A DNA stretch of 64,000 nt. Source: Eopsaltria australis. Its lineage: Eukaryota; Chordata; Aves; Passeriformes; Petroicidae. The stretch's first letter is position 1. Every line of letters begins with the position of its first letter. The DNA lies in assembly GCA_034509425.1 (NCBI GenBank), contig JAVTVJ010000469.1:124001-188000 (forward strand). The letters run 5' to 3'. The notes beneath the pieces were generated by a model. The model saw only the letters and a program-made list of their open reading frames with translations. It was not told the DNA's origin and made no database searches. Of the stretch, positions 33,701 through 46,900 are shown in pieces. Made by a program: the position numbers and the translations under genes.

Positions 33701-36700
33701 GAAGAAAAAACCCTGATGAACAGAATTTAAGAAAGGATTGTCAACAGTGTATCCCTCCTCCTGCGAAAATGAGGAATGTGACAAATCTAACATCCCCCAA
33801 TGGGAGAAATTACATCACCAGCACCATCAAAGTTTTACCCAGAAAGCACAGAGCCAGGGACAAAAACACAGCACTAAAATTACACAAAAAACCCAAATGA
33901 CTGAACTTCCACCTGCTCAAAGTGTGGCAGTAAGTGCAGAGCGTTGGAAACCTACCTCCCAGGAGGAGAAGGCCGAGAGGTCCAGGTGGGCACCAGCATG
34001 GGTGAGGGCACTGCTGGTCTCTTTCTGCCAAAAAAAATCACACGCAAGAACTGCACGACATACTACAACACTTCATAGAACATTCTAATCTCAAGAAAAG
34101 CAGTTCATTTCACAGAAAAAAACCCTCTTACTAAACTGAAAATAGAACAGTAAAGATACAAAATAAGCCAACCTGAAACAATGCTCATTTTAAACCAGTC
34201 ATGCTGGGTTTTAAATTCAGGTTAGTATCACCCTGCACACTGATGCCACAGAGCTGCAGCCCTCACTGTCATGGTCACCCCCAGCAATGATTTTACACAA
34301 AGGACTCACACAACCCCCTCACAACCACAGGAACATCACCCAGGCTCAGGCTGCTCACCGGCCAGCCCGGGAATGTGCCATTCTCCCACTTCTTCTCAAA
34401 CTCCGTCTGAATTTTCCCAAAAAGTTCATTCTGGTCCAGTAATGGTTTCACTCGATCTGTGTAATCCTGCAGGTACTCAAGGAGCATTTCAAGATACCTG
34501 GCAGGGGAATCATGAGAACAGGTAATTCACTATCACCCTCTAACCACATCCTTGGACAGTCCCTACCCTCCAGTGCTGCACAGGGACGTGACCAAGGTCA
34601 GGCCAGTTTTCCACACAAGATTTCTTGACATAGCAGTTCCAAGGGTACATTAAAGCTCTTCCTCAGAGCTGAATGTGGCTCTCACATCTCTGCTGCGCTG
34701 CAAGTTTGCTTGGGGCTCAGACACACAACTGAGCTCAGGGACCCAATTTATGTGAATTAAATTTGGCTATTAATTATGATCTCTGCAGCTGAACACTTCA
34801 GAAGCAAATTCCTTCTCACCAAGTGCCATAACGGAAGCAGGCAGACAAACAGGCTCACCTCTTATATTCAGCATTTTTTCTCTCCTTGGGAATATCGAAG
34901 AGTTGGTCAAATGTGGATAAGTAAGTGATATAATCCAATTTCTAAGAAGAGAAAGTCTGAGTCAGAGTTCATACACAGCCAAATTAACATCCAGTTCTAG
35001 AAAAGAGAAGCCCCAACCTGTGCAGGGACTGGAGAGCCCTGGGCCCTGATGAAGCAGGTGCTGGAGATGCCCACACAGAGCAGCCACTTACCTCTGATGA
35101 TTTCAGGTTAATGTACTTGAGGTAACAATCATGCAAATCCAAGTATCGTCCGTACCCTTCCTCATCTGTGAACTCCACCAGATCTGTAGGAAAGATCATG
35201 AAAAGTTTTATTATGAGCTTAATATTCCCTGCTTATCATACAACTGTTTTTGAACTGGAAAAGAATTAGCTGTGAAGTAATTTATGCTTAAGGAAGGTGC
35301 TACAATGCCTTTGACACTCAAGTGAGCAGCTCCAACTGTTGTTCTGTGCAAGCACCAGAACATTCCTCAGGAACAGCAGCCTCCCTGGGGAACATTCCAG
35401 GGACTGCAGTTCAGAAGAACTTAAATGACAGAAGAATCAATTATCAGAATTCATTTAGTAAAAGGGAGATGAGGCCCTGAAACATGCAAACCAGATCAAA
35501 AAACCTATTCAATAATGCCACAGCTCGAGCAAACTACAAACTTACTCTGAGCTTCTTCACTGGGGTTGTCTCTGGCCTTCAGCAGCTCCTCAAACTCCAC
35601 TGACATTGGAACACAGATCTGCATGGACAGATACAAAGCATACAGTGATTTACTTCAGTTCCTGTCCCAGAATAACTAATATAAAATCATACGAGGTGAC
35701 AAAAAATGAAACTGCAAACAGAAAAGAGACTCAAAGCTTTGTCACCTTTCTTTCTGCACAAAGGCAAAAGTGTGGCTTTAGCCAACACGAGAAAGGTGAG
35801 ATCTGATCCCAGCTCAGCTGAACATTCCCTAGCAGGGAACAAGGTGAGTGTCCTGCACTGCTCCCTCACATGCTGCCTGATCCTGAGCAACTGTGCTCAA
35901 GCGACTGCTGAGCGTTCTCAGTACTTGTGTGTTAAGGCAATTAAACTGGGGAAACAAAAGCTCTGTTCGCTGTAGGGATGAGATCCAACAGAGCACATCT
36001 CACCTGTTCCTATGGAGCAGGTAGCTACTCACCTCATTTGGGTGCTTCCGGTGAAATTCCTTAATTTGCTTGAGTCTGTTGTAAAACTCTGCAAATTCAT
36101 TTGGCCCGGAAATGGCACTGAGTTCTTCTTTACGTAGGCTACAAGTTCATGAACAGCAACAGATTACCAAGGGAAAACACGGTGAGGCTGACACAGCCTT
36201 AGTGCAGGTCTGTGCTACAGTGTCTGACTGCAAACCTCCGACTCACAGGGCACCTCCCAGCCCAGCTTGCTCAGGGGCTCCGGGCACATCCCCCCGCACC
36301 TCCTGCAGCCCCTGACAAAGCCCCGGAGCCGCCAGGGCCTCCCCACGACACAACACAACAAAACGTGTCCATCCAACACGGGCGCTTCCCGTGTGTGCTC
36401 GGGTCCTGCCCCGCGTTCAGTCGCCACATCTCCATTCGCGTGTTACCCTTCAGACGTTTACACTGACTTAAACCAGCCACAAGCTCCTCACCAGCACGAC
36501 ACGCTGCGGCACACGAAGGACACTCACCCGTCCTTGTCGTCGTACAGGTCCCGCAGGTTGCCGCTCACCTCCATGTACCTCTGCGGAACAAAGGAGAGGC
36601 CGGGGCGCCACACAGCCCGTTACCGGGACGGGCCCCGCTCGCTCCGGGGAGCCCGGCCCGCCCCAGGCCCGCTCCCGGCCCGCCCCCAGCCCCGCTCCCA

Positions 36701-36939
36701 GCCCCGGCCCTGTTGCACTCACGTCCTGCATGGCTCGGGTGCGGTGGTCCGAGTTGATCTGGTCGCGGAGCTGGGGGAGAGACGAGAGGGTGAGCGCGGC
36801 CCCGGCAGGCGGCCTCCCCCACCCGCCGAGGCCCCGAGCGCACCGTAGACTTCTTGGTGAGCATCTCCTTCACCATCACGTCCATGAGCCGCTCCCGCTC
36901 CTCATGGTAGCGCCGCTGCTGCTCCAGGATCGTCTCCAT
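30789..36939 (-). CDS. SF3A3: SF3A3, splicing factor 3a subunit 3 (SF3a60)
   Basis: Component of the U2 snRNP SF3a complex needed for pre-spliceosome assembly; nuclear. 17 exons join in phase to 501 codons, the human length: 36844-36939, 36723-36770, 36528-36580, 36033-36138, 35546-35618, 35092-35183, 34859-34941, 34359-34497, 33956-34024, 33552-33619, 33094-33201, 32821-32890, 32215-32379, 31992-32102, 31523-31613, 31187-31242, 30789-30866. Starts [14 protein letters not shown] and ends LKRQGLL. Visible: a SAP-like segment ([17 protein letters not shown]), a Glu-rich acidic stretch (exon 13), and a matrin-type zinc finger with Cys408, Cys411 and His residues in HFAEWRHAH (exons 14-15). Nearly identical to human; no oddities in the coding sequence. 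Confidence 0.98.
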
Positions 36940-37480
36940 CCCACGCTGGGCTCCCGCTACCCCCGGAAGGCCCCGGCTCGGCCCGGCGGTGTTCGGGGCA
37001 GGGTTCCGGTTCCGGGGCGCTGCGCGGTGCCCCGGGGCGGCCGGCAAGGGGCGCTGCGGCCCGGCCGTGCCCGAGCGCGGTGCCCGAGCGCGGTGCCCGA
37101 GCGCGGTGCCCGAGCGCGGTGCCCGAGCGCGGTGCCCGAGCGCGGTGCCCGAGCGCGGTGCCCGAGCGCGGTGTCCGAGCGCGGGGCCGTGTCCGAGAGC
37201 GGTGCCCGAGCGCGGTGCCCGAGCGCGGTGCCCGAGCGCGGTGCCCGAGCGCGGGGCCGTGTCCGAGAGCGGTGTCCGAGCGCGGTGCTTGTGGCACTGA
37301 GTGGCTCGAGATGCTCGTTTGGATTTGCTGCCCCAGCCCGGAGGCACAGCGGCGTCTCTGGGGCTGCCCGGCCGCGTTACGCGGTGCCGAGTCCCGGCCG
37401 AGACGGGCCAGGCCGTGTGGGACGGTGCACCGGTGTGGCGGCAGACTTTGGTTTCAGCGGTGCGAGTACTCCCACAGGCA
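36500..37480 (-). promoter_or_regulatory. SF3A3: SF3A3 CpG-island promoter
   Basis: CpG-dense region over exons 1-3 and upstream sequence. It has CCGGAAG-type ETS cores near 36963 and 37002-37014, no TATA box, and a 13-bp GC minisatellite starting 128 bp upstream of the ATG. Confidence 0.75.
37067..37284. repeat. 13-bp GC-rich promoter minisatellite
   Basis: About 16 units of GTGCCCGAGCGCG. Variant units carrying GGGGCCGTGTCCGAGAGCG occur twice, giving a higher-order pattern. Nearly every unit holds several CpGs. Long frames across it (GHRARAPRSGTAL-type) are translated repeat. Confidence 0.95.
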
Positions 37481-40400
37481 TCCCGGCTGCCACATTCCAC
37501 TTAGGTTTCAACTGCCTTCTTCACATCCACCCCAAATGCAAGGACGGATCATACTCTTGCCTCTCCCCCACATTTGCCAAATGCAAAGCTGTAATTAAGT
37601 TTTAACTCGCTACTAAATTATTCGTATTTTTCTGCCGTGTGCCGATGAATTACTCTAAGCCAAAAGCAAGAAAAATACTTGTCTTAATTAATGGTAGGGG
37701 GAGAGGATGATGCTGCAGGTATCACTCCTTTGCGTTATAGGCTGCCCCAAAGTACATCACTTCATGAGTGCTTGTCTACAAGTAAAAACAGACATAAGAT
37801 TCTGAACTTAGTGCTCTTCCATTTCACTTTGCATGAAACTTCATCTCTGGAAAGGGAAGGAGTTGAAATCCAGCAATGTCCTATCCAGCCACATGGCCTC
37901 CTTATTTTGGGCTGCTGGCATCAGGAAGATCAAGGTGGGACAAGACCAGCCCTTGCATGACCATCCTCTTCCTCACTCCACAAATGGCAGTGCACGTGGA
38001 AGGAAGTGGGAGAAAGTTTGCCCAAGAGGTGCTGTTTCATTCTGGGGCAGCAGCACAGGCTGTCAGAGGCTGGGAGCTTAAATGTACAGAATAACAGAAT
38101 ATCCTGAACCGGAAGGGACCTATGGGGAACATCAAAGTCCAACTCCTGGCCCTGCACAGGACTCCCCAGTCAATAGCTTGAAGCTGGCTCTGCCCATCAG
38201 GGCTGCAAACGCTGTCTCTGATCCACAGTGGTGCAGGAGAGCCCAGCTGGGGCAGATTTGGTCAATGCCAGGGTCTCTTTCTACCCCTGCAGTGCTGCCC
38301 CATGTCCTCAGCAACTTCCCCACTCCCACCTCACCAGTGCAGCAGCCCCAGCCTGACCCCCCTCACGCTGCTCCTCGTGCTTAATAAAATTTCCTTGACT
38401 GTTTCAGACCACACTCCACAGTCTCGGGGGATGTTTGTGCATGACATCACCCTCCCCCTCCTGTAAATCAGGCACTGGGCCATGTACAGCCATGACCCAT
38501 TCATGACAGGGATAAAATCCAGATGTTCCAGTGCTACGTGCAGCTGGGTCATTTCCTTTTTTGGCTAAAAACGTGAGGCTCTGGAGGCTGACTGAAAGAG
38601 GAGCCTGGGGGCCCTTTGTACAGAAACCTTTTGTGGTTAATCCATGGAAACAGCACAGCAAAAAGCCCGGGCTGTGGTGCTGCTGCTGGAGCACAGGCTC
38701 AGCTGGGAACCTCTGGGCTGCAGCTGCTCACTCACCCTCCAAGGCCCAGCACAGCACCAGAGCCCAGCCCAGGTCACAGGGCAGCAGCAGCAACAAAAAC
38801 CGTGCTGGAACTCCATCAGGCACCAGAGCAGGAGCCTTTGAAACAGCCAGGAGTGTGCACACACCAAGTCAGTGCCATGGTCCTGCACAGAGGCACCCCC
38901 TGGGCTGTGCCCATCCTGCCACCGGAGCAGCACCCATGGGAGTCCAGCCACTGCGCCGGGGGGGCCGGGGCGGGCAGGTCCAGAGGAAGTCATGGCAGCT
39001 GCTAGTAAATGTAAAGGATCTGTGGAAAATAGTTTCATATGTCAGGGAATAAATGGCTCCCCAGCTGATGAGTAAAGAGCACGCAGCACTTCAGGGAAGG
39101 CTGCCAAGAGGGACCATGGATAGCCTGACTGGAGGCTTCAGCAACATCTACCCGAGCCCCCTGGAATGTGGTGGCATGGCCAGGCAGTGCATGCTGCAGG
39201 GCAGGGAGGCTGCTCCGCACAGCAGGAATGGCTTGGTGCCGCGGTCACCCGGACAGCCCCACAGCCAGCCTGGCAGCATGGAGTGGTGCCCACACAGGAA
39301 TGGCACCCACCCCACATCCTGCTGGGGCCCGTCCTGCAGAGCTGCCTGCCTGTACAGACAGCAGGCATGGACAGATGGACACCCCTGAACACGGGAACCC
39401 ACTGCAGCCACCCAGGCACCCCCAGCCTTGGGAACCCACCGCAGCCACCCAGCAGGAGAAGGGAGGTGCTGTTCCTCTGCCACAACCACAGGGCTGATGT
39501 TGGGCTGTGGTTTGGGAAGGCAGGCACGAGCACTGTGGAGTTTGGCCATCCCCAGAATGGGATTAGGGGCGAGACAAGGCTAAACAGAGCCCAGCACCAA
39601 CTCAGTGCTCTGCCCTGTGCCTGCTGTTGAAGGGACACAGAAGAGCAAGTGTCACAAAAACGGTTTATTGTATAAAGCCGTAGGAAATACAGAGGACGCT
39701 GAGGTTTAGGACAGTTCCTTCTGGAGATGGCTCCAAGCTCTTCATAATAGCAAACACACAAACTCTGATTTGCTGTCATCAAAGCTTCCAAAGAAAGATT
39801 CAACAAGGATCTGAACACAGAGTAATAACACTTCAACATGCATAATATTTTCTGTTCCTAAGTGAAGCCTGGGTGGGGGGCTAGCCCCTTCGTCCTGTAG
39901 TTGTGTACAAAATGATGGATATTAATGACAAATGAGTACAAAAGGGAAAAAACCCTCAAGAACAGGTTTTCAGAAAAGCATGTGACTGACTAAGCAGGAA
40001 AGCAGGGTTGGCGAAAGTGGCCCAGTGAGACAGAAGCAGAAGGATGTGGAGACAAGGCAGGCATAAGCATTCCACTGCAGAGGGGCCCAGGGCCAGCTCA
40101 GCCATTGGGCAAGGATTGCTCAAGGCCTTGTGTGAGTCTGGGATGGCTCAAGATACCCGATTTTGCAGTTAGGGCCAACTGGGACCTAGGCAGTCCCAAC
40201 CCCCCACCCCCCCCACAATGCCACCTTTGCTTTGCTTCTTGTTTGGGACACAGGGAAGGATGAGTGTGGCTGGAGGGAGCCACCACTCCCTGCCTGCCAC
40301 TGGAGGATACAGGAAGCCCTGGAAGAGCAGATTGTGGATATCCTGCTGCCCCCTCAGCTGCTCTCTATGCTGGAGCCCTGTGCTGGACCCTCCCAGCAGC

Positions 40401-41080
40401 TACTAATCACAGGCAGAGTCTGTGGGCAATGCTCCCATCCCTGAATTAACAGGTCTCTGGTGTTCCCAGTGCTGCTGGCAGCTGGGCTCTGTATAGCAGT
40501 GCCTGTCCCATGGATGCTCATGAGAGGGATGGAGCAGGAATAAAGCCCTGAATACTCTCAGCCTCCAGCACGCCCTTCTCTAGGGCTCAGCCAGATGCAT
40601 CTGAGCATCAGCAGGCCAGTACTCCCAGCTCCAGCTCAGCCACCCCTGCCATGGGAGGGTCTGGCCTGCAAAGAGAGAGGTGCTACAGAAATCCAGAGGT
40701 GGATCCCATCTGACAGGATGTGTGTTCTTCTCCTGGCCACACTCCAGCCTGGTATCCCCAAACCTCCAGAACAGAAGACGGTGCCCTTCATGCCTGGGCC
40801 AGCTGTGCAAATGGGAAGGCTGTGCAATGTCAGTTGTTACACAGGCCAGCATGGCCAAGCTGCATGACCTTGAGCCACTGCCTTTTGTCACACAGAGCGA
40901 GGGAAGCACATGGGGAAAGAAGAGAAGTCAGCGCTGTGCTGAGGGGTGATTACATGCTTGCCAGCATGCAGATCCAGCAGCCCAGTCCTGAAGCTACTCC
41001 TGCCCTTTGCTCAGCTGGGGCCCTGGACTCATGCCTGGTTAGACTGGAAGCAAAAAGAAAGAGTAAATAATGGGGGGTCT
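37480..41080. other. Intergenic region between SF3A3 and FHL3
   Basis: Contains the CR1 fragment at 38085-38170, a + strand AATAAA near 38381, and a minus-strand AATAAA at 39664-39669. A 233-codon minus-strand frame (39138-39839) has no recognisable domain. I see no supported gene. Confidence 0.6.
38085..38170 (-). mobile_element. CR1 LINE 3' fragment
   Basis: Reverse-oriented CR1 end: ACAGAATAACAGAATATCCTG, then GGAAGGGACCTATGGGGAAC and CCAACTCCTGGCCCTGCACA. It is more diverged than the other copies and from a different subfamily. The homology may run a little further right. Confidence 0.8.
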
Positions 41081-41098
41081 TGAAGCTCCTTTTTCAGC

Positions 41099-41104
41099 TT
41101 TATT
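41099..41104 (-). terminator. FHL3: FHL3 poly(A) signal (AATAAA)
   Basis: TTTATT on the + strand, about 200 nt downstream of the FHL3 stop codon. Confidence 0.75.
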
Positions 41105-41305
41105 TAGCTTTGACTGCACAGAGCCATAGCACAGCGTACTCTAGCCTTCAGGGAGGGGGCACAGGAACCCCCTGAGCACACCGCAGGTGGGGGTCAGCCC
41201 CCATTTCCTGTGCCTTGTGCTCTGCCCCTGAAATGCTGCGGGGGAATCTGGCGCAGGGACCCTGAGGAACAGAGGAAGGCCCTGGCCCACGGTGTTCTCA
41301 GGGGC

Positions 41306-43938
41306 TCATAGGTTGCTGCTGCAGTCGCGGCACAGGATCTCATCGTTGTCGGGGATGAAGCCTTTCCCCACCAGCGAGGTGCTGCAGCGGGCACAGTTGA
41401 AGCAGTTGTGGTGCCAGTGACGGTCCTCAAACGAGATGTATTTGCCACCGCCAAAGCCTGTGGGAGGGACAGAGAACAGTGTCAGAGTCTCTGGGGAAAC
41501 TGGGATGAGCTTCCTGCACAGACTGAGCCCTGGCCTGCTCATCTCCAGGTCAGGTCTTCACACAAGGCACTGGTGGTGGCACCCAAAACACCTCCCAGGA
41601 CCAAATACATCAGAAATGTCAATCTCCACTCTTGTAGGGGAAAAGCACTGAAACTGCTTCAGAGCAGACTTTGCAGGGTTGACATACTTGGACCAGAATC
41701 ATGATTTTCTCCCCGAGGAGAAGCAAGGAGAAGAGCTGCACCATCACAGTGGATGAAGGCAGACAGAATTACTCGAATCCTGGGAAGAGCCATCCTGCCA
41801 CCAGCTCAGGCCCAGGCTCCTGCACAGGCTCCACAGGAGCTTCCTTTCTCTGCTGGCAGTTGCTGGACTGGTGAGCTGTGACCCTCTTCTCCCCAGGACT
41901 GCAACAAACTGGTAAGGACCAGAGGGGAAGTGGGTGCCTGAGAGCTGTCCTCAGCCAGAATCAAGAATAATTCTCTGAGTCACCAGCTGATTCACAGCTT
42001 CTCCTGCCTTCCCAGCAGCAAGAACCTGGGAGCTGCAAGGGGGACGGTCAGGTGGGGGAGGGCAGGAAGGAGGCCAGACTCTGTTATGGGGTTCTGCAGA
42101 AGAGGATTCCTTACTTCCCCTGCCTTAGGCAGGTACAGCAGGTTCAGACTTCCCTGTACCAGGTGCTGCTCCAGGCTTTCCCTGTCTGTGAACAACCTTC
42201 TCACACAACATGGCAATCAGTATCAAAAAAGGCAAGCTGGAGACATGAGATCATGCTTTGAGGGGTCACTTTGGAGCCTTTACCTGTGGGTAGAGGGAAT
42301 TCCTGCCACAGGACATAGCTCACCACTTTGAAAGATGCAGACAAAGGGCAGAAGTGGCCCCAGGACCACTGCATCAAAGAGCTCCTCCCTCACGGGGTGT
42401 TCTGCTCACCTGTGATGGGCTTTGTGCAGGCACTGCACTTCTTGGCATAGAGGTTCCCAAAGCACTTGATGCAGTATGGGTTGTCATCCTGGGAGGTGAA
42501 CTGCTGCCCAGCCAAGGGGGTTTTGCAGCCTGTGCACACAAAGCACTCCTTGTGCCAGGGCTCATCCCGGTAGGTCACTCCTCCCTTGGTGAGGGTCTGC
42601 AGGGAGAGAGCACATGCTGCAGACACACAGGCAAAGGGAAACAGCCCAGCCAGGGTGCTGGCACCTGAACCCTCCGCTGACAGGGCTCAGGCAGGAGCAG
42701 GGAGTTCCCTGACCCTAGATCAGAGCTGGGAGCTCTGGGCTGTCAGGCCACACGTACCTTTTTGCATCGAGTGCAGCGAGGAGCGAACTTGCTCTCGTAA
42801 CAAGGGACACAGTAATAATCCTTCTTGTCTGGGATGAAGGACCGTGACCCAATGGGCTGCTGGCAGCTGCTGCATATGAAGCAATGCTCGTGCCAGGTCT
42901 GCCCATTGTACTCCAGCTTACGGGAGCCTGCAAAGAGAGCCCTGCAGTGACAGAAGGGAGCAGCACACACACAGAGGGATGTGGGGGGCTGCGGTCCTGC
43001 ACACCTGGCTCTGTGCTTCCCCTCCCTGTGGCAGTTCAGGACCATGGGAAGCTGGAGAGGGGGTCTCAGGCCCACACCACAACCACAAAGGGAGGGCTGC
43101 AGGAGCACGTCCCCAGCACTAGCACAAAGGCCACGGCAGAGATGCCTGACTGTAACCTACATCTGAAGATGGTGCCAAAATACCCAAGTAAAGACATACA
43201 CACCTTTGCCTCAGGCCTTCTCCAGAGACAATCACACATCGTCAGTCATTCTGTCTCTTCTTGTCAGCACGCAGCAGAAAATGCCCAGGAAACCCTTTGT
43301 TATCTCCTCCCTCATTCACTTCCCCATGAAAAAGGGGAACAGATAGATGGGGCTGCTGTGGTGATCACAGCTTGGGCAAGCAAAGGACCCAGCCCTCTCC
43401 ATGCAGTGACAGGAGGGCAGGAGAACAGAGATCCAACTCTCTCCCATGCTGCTCTCGTGCTGGACCTGCAGCCCCAATTGCCACCAAGGGTCCAGGAACA
43501 AACTGCAATGCTGGAATCTGCCTGCTCCTACCTGGCATGACGGTCTTCTCACAGGCGATGCATTTGGAGGAGAACTCGCTGCAGTAGCAGTCGTTGCACA
43601 GCAGCTCCTTGCCCTGGCAGGTGAACGGCTCATCAGCCAGGGAGCGGTCACAGCGGAAGCAACGGAAGCAGTGCTCGTGGTAATGGCGATCCTCATAGTA
43701 CAGCTCCTGGTAGTACAGCCAGCATGAGGAGGGGACCAACGGCCTGGGAACTGACCTGCTTATCTGCAGGGCCTCTACTCACCCTGCAGTCGTGGCCGAT
43801 CAGCTCCTTGCACTCGTCGCAGGTGTTGGCGAAGTGCGCGTCATAGCAGGGGATGCAGTATGGGCCATTGTCCATCTGGATGTACTTGCGCCCATACAAG
43901 GACTCCTTGCAGTTGTCACAGTCAAAGCACTCTGTCAT
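41306..43938 (-). CDS. FHL3: FHL3, four and a half LIM domains 3
   Basis: LIM-only scaffold of muscle focal adhesions, Z-discs and nucleus that binds actin, integrins and transcription factors such as MyoD and CREB. Five coding exons join in phase to 279 codons: 43783-43938, 43532-43706, 42758-42927, 42410-42596 and 41306-41457. The N-terminal half LIM (CDNCKESL, CIPCYD) is followed by four full LIM domains; all zinc-binding Cys/His positions are kept. FHL3-type segments include RHWHHNCFNCARCSTSLVG and SRSFIPDKKDYYCVPC. Start MTECFDCDNC aligns with human MSESFDCAKC. An acceptor just upstream of the ATG (in the CCCAGCAG stretch near 43965) shows that at least one untranslated 5' exon lies to the right. 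Confidence 0.97.
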
Positions 43939-43969
43939 GGTGCTGGTCTGAGGCCCTCCTTCACCTGCT

Positions 43970-46900
43970 GGGATCAGGGCAGGTGTGGGTCAGTATCAGC
44001 TTTTGCTGTCCGAGATGTCCCTGTGCCACCCTGCCACCTCCAGAGGCCAAGGACCAGAGTCCCTGCACTGCTGCTGCTGTCAGCACAGGGGACAGGCCCA
44101 CGCTGTGCTCCTGCTCTAGGGCTGCATGCACTTCCCCAAGAGCCTGCAGACATCTGGGCCTGCAATGAACCTTGCTTCAGGCTTATACTCCAGTTCACAG
44201 CTGGAGCACTTTGACACTGCTCAGAAAACCTGGACGTGTCAGCACGCAGCTAAACTCCTCACTCTTTGCTACCTTCCCGGGAAGTGAAGTGTAATATAAA
44301 AAGGGAGAAATTTCCTGCAGGAAAAGTTCTGGTTTGGCACCAAAACCATGCACATGTCATGTGGTTGTGTGCCGTCTGAGAGCCAGGCACCCTCAGGGAC
44401 ATCTGTCTGCCCAGATGCCCTTCAGAGACCCACGCTCAGCCCTCAGCATGGTTCATAGCAGGATTCCTCCTGATGGCTGAAAGCTCTGCCTGAGAGGCTG
44501 CAAGTAGCTCAAACCCTGGAACTTCTGCAGAGGTTTAAAGCAGCTGCTCCACAGGGAAGCAGGAGTTGGGCATTCTGCACCATGCTTTGGCTGTGGAGCC
44601 TCGTCCCAGCAAACTGTTCTGCACACGTTGCTCCAACTACAAACACTCTCCTGGGAGAATCTATGGGGCAGGTGGGTGTTCCACAAGCACCTATTGGGGC
44701 TTGGCATGAAGGAGACCTGACATCTCTCCTTGCCCCTTATCTCCCTCACAGACAACAGGTTTGTGGAACTATTTTGATTTCTTTGGAGCATTAACTCCAG
44801 AACAAGAGTATCTTCCTCCTGTTTAGTTTGGCCTGGTTATTCCTAAACATGGAGTTTTCCACTTGTGAAATCACACCCTTCTTTAACCCAGGTTGCTGTC
44901 AAGTGTAGACAAGCCCACTGAGTTGCATGGGAGCTGTCAGCTGCAGAGCATCCCCACTGCCGTGTTCTTCATAAACCCACCCACTTCAGAAAGAGCAACA
45001 ACAGCTCAAGCATTTAATGGTCAGGGAGCTCCCTACCAGCCCCTGCACCCCCTTCCCACGGCCGGCTGTAGGTTGGGACGCAGCCTGCAGCGTAGGAGCT
45101 GATCCAGACAGCTCTGACTCACAGCCCAGAGCTCCCCAGGGCTATTCTTGGCCAAGCCACACAGCTCCCAGCTGTTGTCAAGCCCGGTATGTGCCGATAG
45201 GACTGATGGAGAACAAATCCAGTGCTCCCACATGGCTACGTGACCAAGCAAGGGGGAACAAAGTCCCTTTTCAGACGTTCGTTACCAGCTGCCACCCAGG
45301 CCACTGCCCGCTCTGTGCCCTCCAGCATGGCAGGCCAGCGTGTGTGGCTGTGGGTGTGGGAGCAGCTCCATGGCATGTCCCTGCCAGCAACATGAGCCAG
45401 TGCTCCACCAAGCCTCCCCCAAAGCTCCAACTAGCAGCCCTGGGCGCTGCCTGCAGAACAAGGCAATGTTCAGTCTGGTACTGGACACCAAGCAGGCACA
45501 AGGTGCTGAACTGGACCTGCTGCTCCAGCTTGTGCTGGCTCCCCTCAGTGTCCCTCCCCTCTGGGCCACCCCCGAGGTGCTCCCCTAACTGGGCAGCAGC
45601 TCCCCTAACCCCCACACAGCTCCTGGCTGCTTCTCACCCACTACTGCCTTATCTGCCACCCCACCTGCTTTTGCTCCCTGGAGCTACCTGGGGCCTTTCT
45701 CTCTGGTAAAGAATTAAATGAAATTTCCAACTCTCCTCCTCCCCCTACCAGCCCTGGTGAAGGGAACTTTCCAAGGTGTGTCTGTAATAAGAGGACCTCA
45801 AATGAGCACTCCTGGCCTGGGAGCTAAGGGAACTTCCATGTTTCCCAATGGGCTGCACTTTAGCTCTATGGTCCACTAGTACAGGCTCAGAGGACATCAT
45901 AAAACATAAAGGAAGAAAAAAACAACCTGAATGAAGAAGGCTGGGGTTTTACCAGTGACAAGGAATAAACCTCCTGAGCACCACTACCCTGACTCTGATG
46001 CTGTCAGAAGAGGAAGTGAAAAACAAATCCTCCAGGAATGATATACCAAGGAGGACCCTACAGCAGTGGGCCAGGCTTGCCTGCACTTCGAGTAGTTTCT
46101 CCCCAAAGTCTGTGTATGCCTGAGCTGACTGCTGCTCCCCAGACTGAGGGTACAGCACAGCCAGACCTGGGAGCCTCACGTGGCCAAGGCTGCAGTCAGT
46201 GTGCACAGGAGCAGACTTTGTGCTGCCTTTTCAATGGAACAAGAATAGGCCCAGGAAGTTTGCTCAGGGTTATTTGTGTTAGATAAGCTGTTTGCTCCCT
46301 TTGTTCTGCTCTCACATGCAGAGCTGGGCAGGGGCGTCAAAGCCTGGGTAGCACCAGAGCAAACACAGCATCTTCGTCCCTGAGATATGGCACTGGGAGG
46401 CCAAACACTCTGGGAAGAGGAAGGTGGGACAATAGAAATGGAGTAAAAGAAATAGTAGAAAAGCCCACAATTCTTACTGTGACTGTAATGATGAACCTGG
46501 GAATTGCCTTTCTTATGAAGGAAAGAGGTGGAGTTTTAAAATGCATTAAAAACCCCTTTAATCAAGGCTCAGACATACAAGGTACAATATAGGCTGTTGC
46601 TCTTGTGCCAGTGAGCATGTGCTCATCCTCTGCAGTCTGCACCACCCTGTAAACATCAGCTGTGTGCTGGGTGTGCTGGGCTAATGACAGGAATGCCTTC
46701 AAATGCTAACCAAGGTGTTGCCCTATAATGATGGGATTGCAGTTGCAAATAGAGTGTCTGCCCATTGCCAGATGGCTCCGGTCAGGGAGGGGGGGGGGGA
46801 CAGGACGGGACAGGGACAAGGCTTGCTGAAGCAGGTCCCTTGTACAGGGTGATGGTGGAGCTGGATGTGGGATATTGCTCAGCTGTCTCACTAGCTGTTG

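Noticed and set aside
36565..37500. 311-codon minus-strand frame at the SF3A3 start
   Set aside because: It runs through the 13-bp minisatellite and only shares exon 1 of SF3A3; upstream residues are translated repeat.
45017..45709. 230-codon + strand frame
   Set aside because: Composition looks random (Pro/Ser/Cys-rich), no domain or homologue recognised.
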